From: Bacteroidota bacterium
GTDB lineage: Bacteria; Bacteroidota; Bacteroidia; JABDFU01
Direction: 5' to 3'
Length of the DNA: 35,754 bases
NCBI GenBank assembly: GCA_013286655.1
Contig: JABDFG010000019.1
Coordinates: forward strand, 934-36,687
Both the position numbers and the translations under genes were made by a program. The notes below the pieces were generated by a model. The model saw nothing but the letters and a program-made list of their open reading frames with translations. It had not been told where the DNA came from and searched no databases. Every line of letters begins with the position of its first letter. Position 1 is the stretch's first letter. Below are positions 33,106 through 35,754 of this stretch, piece by piece.

Positions 33106-33135
33106 CAAAGATGCTGAAATTAATCAGCGCACAAA
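33106..33135 (-). promoter_or_regulatory. candidate promoter of the DUF4412-like gene
   Basis: On the minus strand TTTG (33135-33132), 18 bases, then CATCTTTG (33113-33106). The -7 differs from TAnnTTTG at one base and the spacing is one short of 19. The ATG at 33066 is 39 bases downstream. Confidence 0.4.
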
Positions 33136-33203
33136 CTCCCAAAGCAAACAAATCAAATACACCGGTATTTCACTATATTTAGTTACTAAAAACGCAACCA
33201 CAG

Positions 33204-33683
33204 ATGAACAAAGAACATAACTACCGCTTAACAGTCGAATGGACCGGAAACAAAGGGGAAGGGACTTGCGATTACCGCTCCTACGAAAGAAGCCATACGA
33301 TTTCTGTCGACAACAAAGTAAATCTGATATGTTCCTCAGACACACCCTTCCTCGGTGACAATACCAAACATAACCCAGAGGACTTTTTGCTCGCTTCCAT
33401 TTCCAGTTGCCACATGCTTTGGTTTTTACATTTATGTGCCGACGCAGGAATAATTGTTGTTGCGTATACTGACAAAGCAACAGGAACTATGATACAAACG
33501 GAGAAAGGCGGGGGTCATTTTACGGAAGTAACCTTAAATCCCCTGGTAACCGTTACGGAAAAGTCAATGATTACTAAAGCAAATGAATTGCATGAAATAG
33601 CACGTGAACGCTGTTTCATTGCGAACTCTCTGAATTTCCCTGTTAATCACAAACCGACTTGCATAATAACAGGCATACAATAA
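33204..33683 (+). CDS. OsmC-family peroxiredoxin-like protein
   Basis: A 159-residue OsmC/Ohr-superfamily protein. Cys69 in ISSCHMLWFLHLCAD and Cys137 in ARERCFIANSLNFPV are the expected peroxidatic and resolving cysteines of a family that reduces organic hydroperoxides. It opens YRLTVEWTGNKGEG and contains NPEDFLLASISSCH, both typical of this group. No signal peptide is seen, so it is cytoplasmic. It is divergent from the DUF4412-like gene and followed after 5 bases by the phzF remnant. Confidence 0.92.
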   Translation: MNKEHNYRLTVEWTGNKGEGTCDYRSYERSHTISVDNKVNLICSSDTPFLGDNTKHNPEDFLLASISSCHMLWFLHLCADAGIIVVAYTDKATGTMIQTEKGGGHFTEVTLNPLVTVTEKSMITKANELHEIARERCFIANSLNFPVNHKPTCIITGIQ

Positions 33684-33688
33684 TATTT

Positions 33689-33963
33689 ATGGAACTAAAA
33701 ATATTTCAGGTAGACGCCTTTGCAAATGCAACTTTTGAAGGAAATCCAGCAGCGATCATTCCTCTTGAACATTGGATAGATGAAAATAGTATGCCTCAAA
33801 CCATTGCTTTCTAGCTCCCTATTGGAGCAAGGAGATTGGAAAAAACAAACTTACTGCTGTTCAATTATCAGAACGCAAGGGATTTTTGGAATGCACTGTT
33901 GGCGACAGAGTAGAAATAAGTGGCAAGGCTATAACCTATTTAGAGGGAAAAATTACTATATAA
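33689..33963 (+). pseudogene. PhzF-family isomerase remnant with a large internal deletion
   Basis: The first 41 codons from the ATG at 33689 encode a normal PhzF N-terminus (MELKIFQVDAFANATFEGNP, then AAIIPLEHWIDENSMPQTIA) and then hit TAG at 33812. In another frame, 33802-33963 encodes the normal PhzF C-terminus: HCFLAPYWSKEIGKNKLTAV, QLSERKGFLECTVGDRVEIS, then GKAITYLEGKITI and a stop. HC followed by APYWS belongs to the conserved (G)SAHC motif. About 160 residues between the two parts are missing and the frame is shifted, so the gene is dead. The joint lies at ATTGC (33803-33807), which fits both ancestral sides. Intact members are epimerase/isomerases of the diaminopimelate-epimerase fold. 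Confidence 0.88.
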
Positions 33964-34016
33964 CCACGGCATAACCGCAAATGTAAAGAAGCGTAAAATT
34001 GGAACTAAAATCGTCA

Positions 34017-34631
34017 ATGAAAAAACTCCTATTAACATCCAATGGTTTTACCAATCAAAAGATTTTACACGCATTTAAAAATCTGGTGGGGAAAGAACTT
34101 TCCGATATAAAAGTCCTATATATACCCACAGCATGCCGAGCAAATTCAGCAGAGGCCTTAGCATATATATCCGCATCGAAGAATAATCTTGTTACCCACG
34201 GAATTACAAAAGAAAACATCACAGAATACAATCTGGATTCAGATCTTTCGGACCTAAGTAAGTACAATGCCGTATATGTAGGTGGGGGAAATACTTTTTA
34301 CCTCTTACATAGAATAAAAGAAACAGGCTTTGATAAAAAACTAATCTCGGCGATCGAAAATGGACTCACGTATGTTGGAGTAAGTGCGGGCAGTATAATC
34401 ACAGGGCCAACCATTGAAACAGCCGGCCCATTTGATGAGAATGATATAGGAATTACTGATTTTCGGGGAATGAATTTAACCGACACGATACTCATACCTC
34501 ATTACAGTATACACCGTGAAAAAATAGTGGCCGATTTTAGAAAAAGCCTGAAGCATGAAATAATTGCTATTACAGATACGCAGGCCATTTTCATTCATAA
34601 TGAAAAAACTCAAATTATCGGAGAGCCTTGA
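34017..34631 (+). CDS. peptidase E-like (S51) protein
   Basis: A 204-residue class-I glutamine-amidotransferase-fold protein of the S51 group. It has the YVGGGNTFYLL segment (about 87-97) and nucleophile Ser123 in the elbow GVSAGS. A GPFDENDIG region and His162 in LIPHYS complete the probable catalytic set. Family members cleave dipeptides with N-terminal Asp, or related substrates, in the cytoplasm. Distance from the well-studied enzymes leaves the substrate open. The ATG at 34017 is preferred; TTG at 33999 would add six residues. The gene lies 53 bases after the phzF remnant. Confidence 0.88.
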   Translation: MKKLLLTSNGFTNQKILHAFKNLVGKELSDIKVLYIPTACRANSAEALAYISASKNNLVTHGITKENITEYNLDSDLSDLSKYNAVYVGGGNTFYLLHRIKETGFDKKLISAIENGLTYVGVSAGSIITGPTIETAGPFDENDIGITDFRGMNLTDTILIPHYSIHREKIVADFRKSLKHEIIAITDTQAIFIHNEKTQIIGEP

Positions 34632-34855
34632 ATCCTTCTCGGAAAATCTTTCATTCAAGATTACTCCTCCCCTACTCCTTGGTTAAATAATGTTAATATT
34701 TTGGTTCCTTGAGCACATAGGCATAGCTTTATCTCAATAAATTTCAGTGTTATTCATTATTCCACAATTATTTCTTCCTTCTGAATGAACCTTTTTACTT
34801 CTGAGTTGTATTAGTAAGTAGAATCCATTTTTGTTTTGTGAGTAAATATTCGATC

Positions 34856-35416
34856 ATGTCTGATCCTGAGTTAATGCTTCACCTTAAAAAGGGGGAAACG
34901 CTTGCTTTTGACGAATTGTATGCCAGATATGGTAAACAACTGTTAGGCTATTTTATACGAATGTTAAATTATGATAAACCGAAAGCGCAGGACGCTTTAC
35001 ATGATTTATTTTTAAAAGTGATCGAGAAACCGGAACTATTTGATGGATCAAAAAATTTTCGCACCTGGATTTATACCATCGCATATAATATCTGTAAGAA
35101 TATGTACAAGCATACTGAAATTGTTAAAGAAGTGATAGATGAGCTCAAACAGAGCAATTCTTACTTGGATGAAAATTTCTTTAGCCATTCAGCTGCGAAA
35201 ATAGATGCGGCGGTATTCAAAAACGCGCTGAAAGCCGTTTTGTCAGAATTGCCTGCGGAGAAAAAAACAGCTTTTATTTTACGATACCAGGAGGAGCGTT
35301 CCATTGGAGAAATAGCAGAAATAATGAATTGCGAGGAAGGTACTGTTAAATCACGCATACATTATACCTTGAAAATAATATCTGAAAAATTGCAACTATT
35401 TAATCCATTAAATTGA
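34856..35416 (+). CDS. ECF-type RNA polymerase sigma factor
   Basis: A 186-residue sigma-70-family factor with only regions 2 and 4. Region 2 (about 8-82) has FDELYARYGKQLLGYFIRML, QDALHDLFLKVIEKPELFD and FRTWIYTIAYNICKN. Region 4 (about 130-180) has LSELPAEKKTAFILRYQEER, SIGEIAEIMNCEEGTVKSRI and HYTLKII. ECF factors direct transcription of stress or envelope genes and are normally held by a membrane anti-sigma factor. The next gene encodes a one-pass membrane protein, which fits. ATG 34856 is preferred over GTG 34838, which adds six residues. The 34632-34855 gap shows no convincing promoter or hairpin. Confidence 0.94.
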   Translation: MSDPELMLHLKKGETLAFDELYARYGKQLLGYFIRMLNYDKPKAQDALHDLFLKVIEKPELFDGSKNFRTWIYTIAYNICKNMYKHTEIVKEVIDELKQSNSYLDENFFSHSAAKIDAAVFKNALKAVLSELPAEKKTAFILRYQEERSIGEIAEIMNCEEGTVKSRIHYTLKIISEKLQLFNPLN

Positions 35417-35421
35417 AACTT

Positions 35422-35754
35422 ATGGAAAACGGGGAACTTGAATTGGATGCATTACTGAAGCGCAGTATGCGATTTGATACCGATGAATTACCGGAACCTG
35501 ATCCTAAAATTCAAAAAATATTAAGAGGTAAAGTAGTGTTAAGAAAGACTCCTTACAACAATTTCTTGAATAACGTATGGAGAATTCTTACGATGGATAT
35601 CAAATTGTATCAGGCAGCCCTTGCTTTATCCTTGATAGTGATATTTTTTATCACACTGTTGACGTGCGGCACACAATCAAAAAATGCAGCGGCAGAAGGA
35701 AAATTGCTGACCGATTCATCCAGTACTTCCAACGCTCCCTCTTTAAAGCAGGAT
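35422..35754 (+). CDS. single-pass membrane protein, possible anti-sigma factor, 3' end missing
   Basis: The first 111 codons of a gene cut by the window end, starting 5 bases after the sigma-factor stop. Residues 1-60 are charged and probably cytoplasmic (MENGELELDALLKRSMRFDT...PDPKIQKILRGK). A membrane helix spans about 63-82 (ALALSLIVIFFITLLTCG). A Ser/Thr/Ala-rich segment follows. Position after an ECF sigma gene and the topology suggest an anti-sigma factor or regulatory partner. The zinc-type HxxxCxxC motif of ZAS anti-sigma domains is absent from the visible part. Confidence 0.65.
   Translation, partial: MENGELELDALLKRSMRFDTDELPEPDPKIQKILRGKVVLRKTPYNNFLNNVWRILTMDIKLYQAALALSLIVIFFITLLTCGTQSKNAAAEGKLLTDSSSTSNAPSLKQD

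Overview
The window reads as chromosome of a member of the Bacteroidota, probably a free-living gliding or environmental lineage near the Chitinophagia/Sphingobacteriia. Four lines of evidence support this. Several secreted proteins end in type IX secretion (T9SS) tails: gliding-motility CHU_C-type ends and Por-type ends. Lineage-typical families are present (DUF4290, DUF5686, DUF6624, DUF4412, DUF2807 and a sigma-54 regulator without an HTH). Several promoters match the Bacteroidota -33/-7 consensus (TTTG-N19-TAnnTTTG). Start regions are A-rich and lack clear Shine-Dalgarno sequences. I saw no rRNA, tRNA, CRISPR array, IS element or prophage.

Layout. 1-456 (-): 5' end of a secreted beta-helix protein cut by the window edge. 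660-6908 (-): one long gene run, read from the right as grpE, dnaJ, an ABC exporter pair (NatA/NatB-like), a 52-bp tandem repeat with mini-hairpins, a Ppx/GppA phosphatase and a sigma-54 response regulator. 7062-9660 (-): DUF4290, murA, then a TlpA-like thioredoxin, closed by a strong terminator. 9873-13485 (+): etfB, etfA, bifunctional nuclease, thyA, folA, tightly packed. 13497-18694 (-): two large T9SS-secreted adhesin-like proteins. 18867-21841 (+): a T9SS-secreted alpha/beta-hydrolase overlapping a radical SAM/SPASM protein. 21922-22515 (+): a small exported protein.

22555-27244 (-): a three-gene envelope operon with 4-bp overlaps (DUF6624, TlpA/DUF4369 lipoprotein, DUF5686 outer-membrane protein). 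27331-28206 (-): DUF2975 membrane protein plus a small XRE regulator, with a near-ideal operator inside the promoter. 28379-31120 (-): ABC ATPase, membrane protein, GntR/YtrA-type regulator and DUF2807 protein, with a 26-bp palindrome at the probable transcription start. 31287-33066 (-): a T9SS-tailed protein and a DUF4412 protein. 33204-34631 (+): OsmC, a phzF remnant with an internal deletion, and a peptidase E-like protein. 34856-35754 (+): an ECF sigma factor and the start of a single-pass membrane protein, cut by the window edge.

Most genes up to about 13.5 kb are ordinary core functions (protein folding, peptidoglycan precursor, flavoprotein electron transfer, folate/thymidylate). The region from about 13.5 kb on is mainly cell-envelope, secretion and small regulatory modules. 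The points most worth a second look are: the Cys-to-Asp change in the MurA active site; the two self-contained regulator/operator modules; the triplicated GCGAAGC hairpin repeat; the hydrolase/radical SAM overlap; and the phzF deletion scar. I did not find a clearly novel multi-gene system. The DUF6624/TlpA/DUF5686 operon and the hydrolase/radical SAM pair are the nearest candidates.
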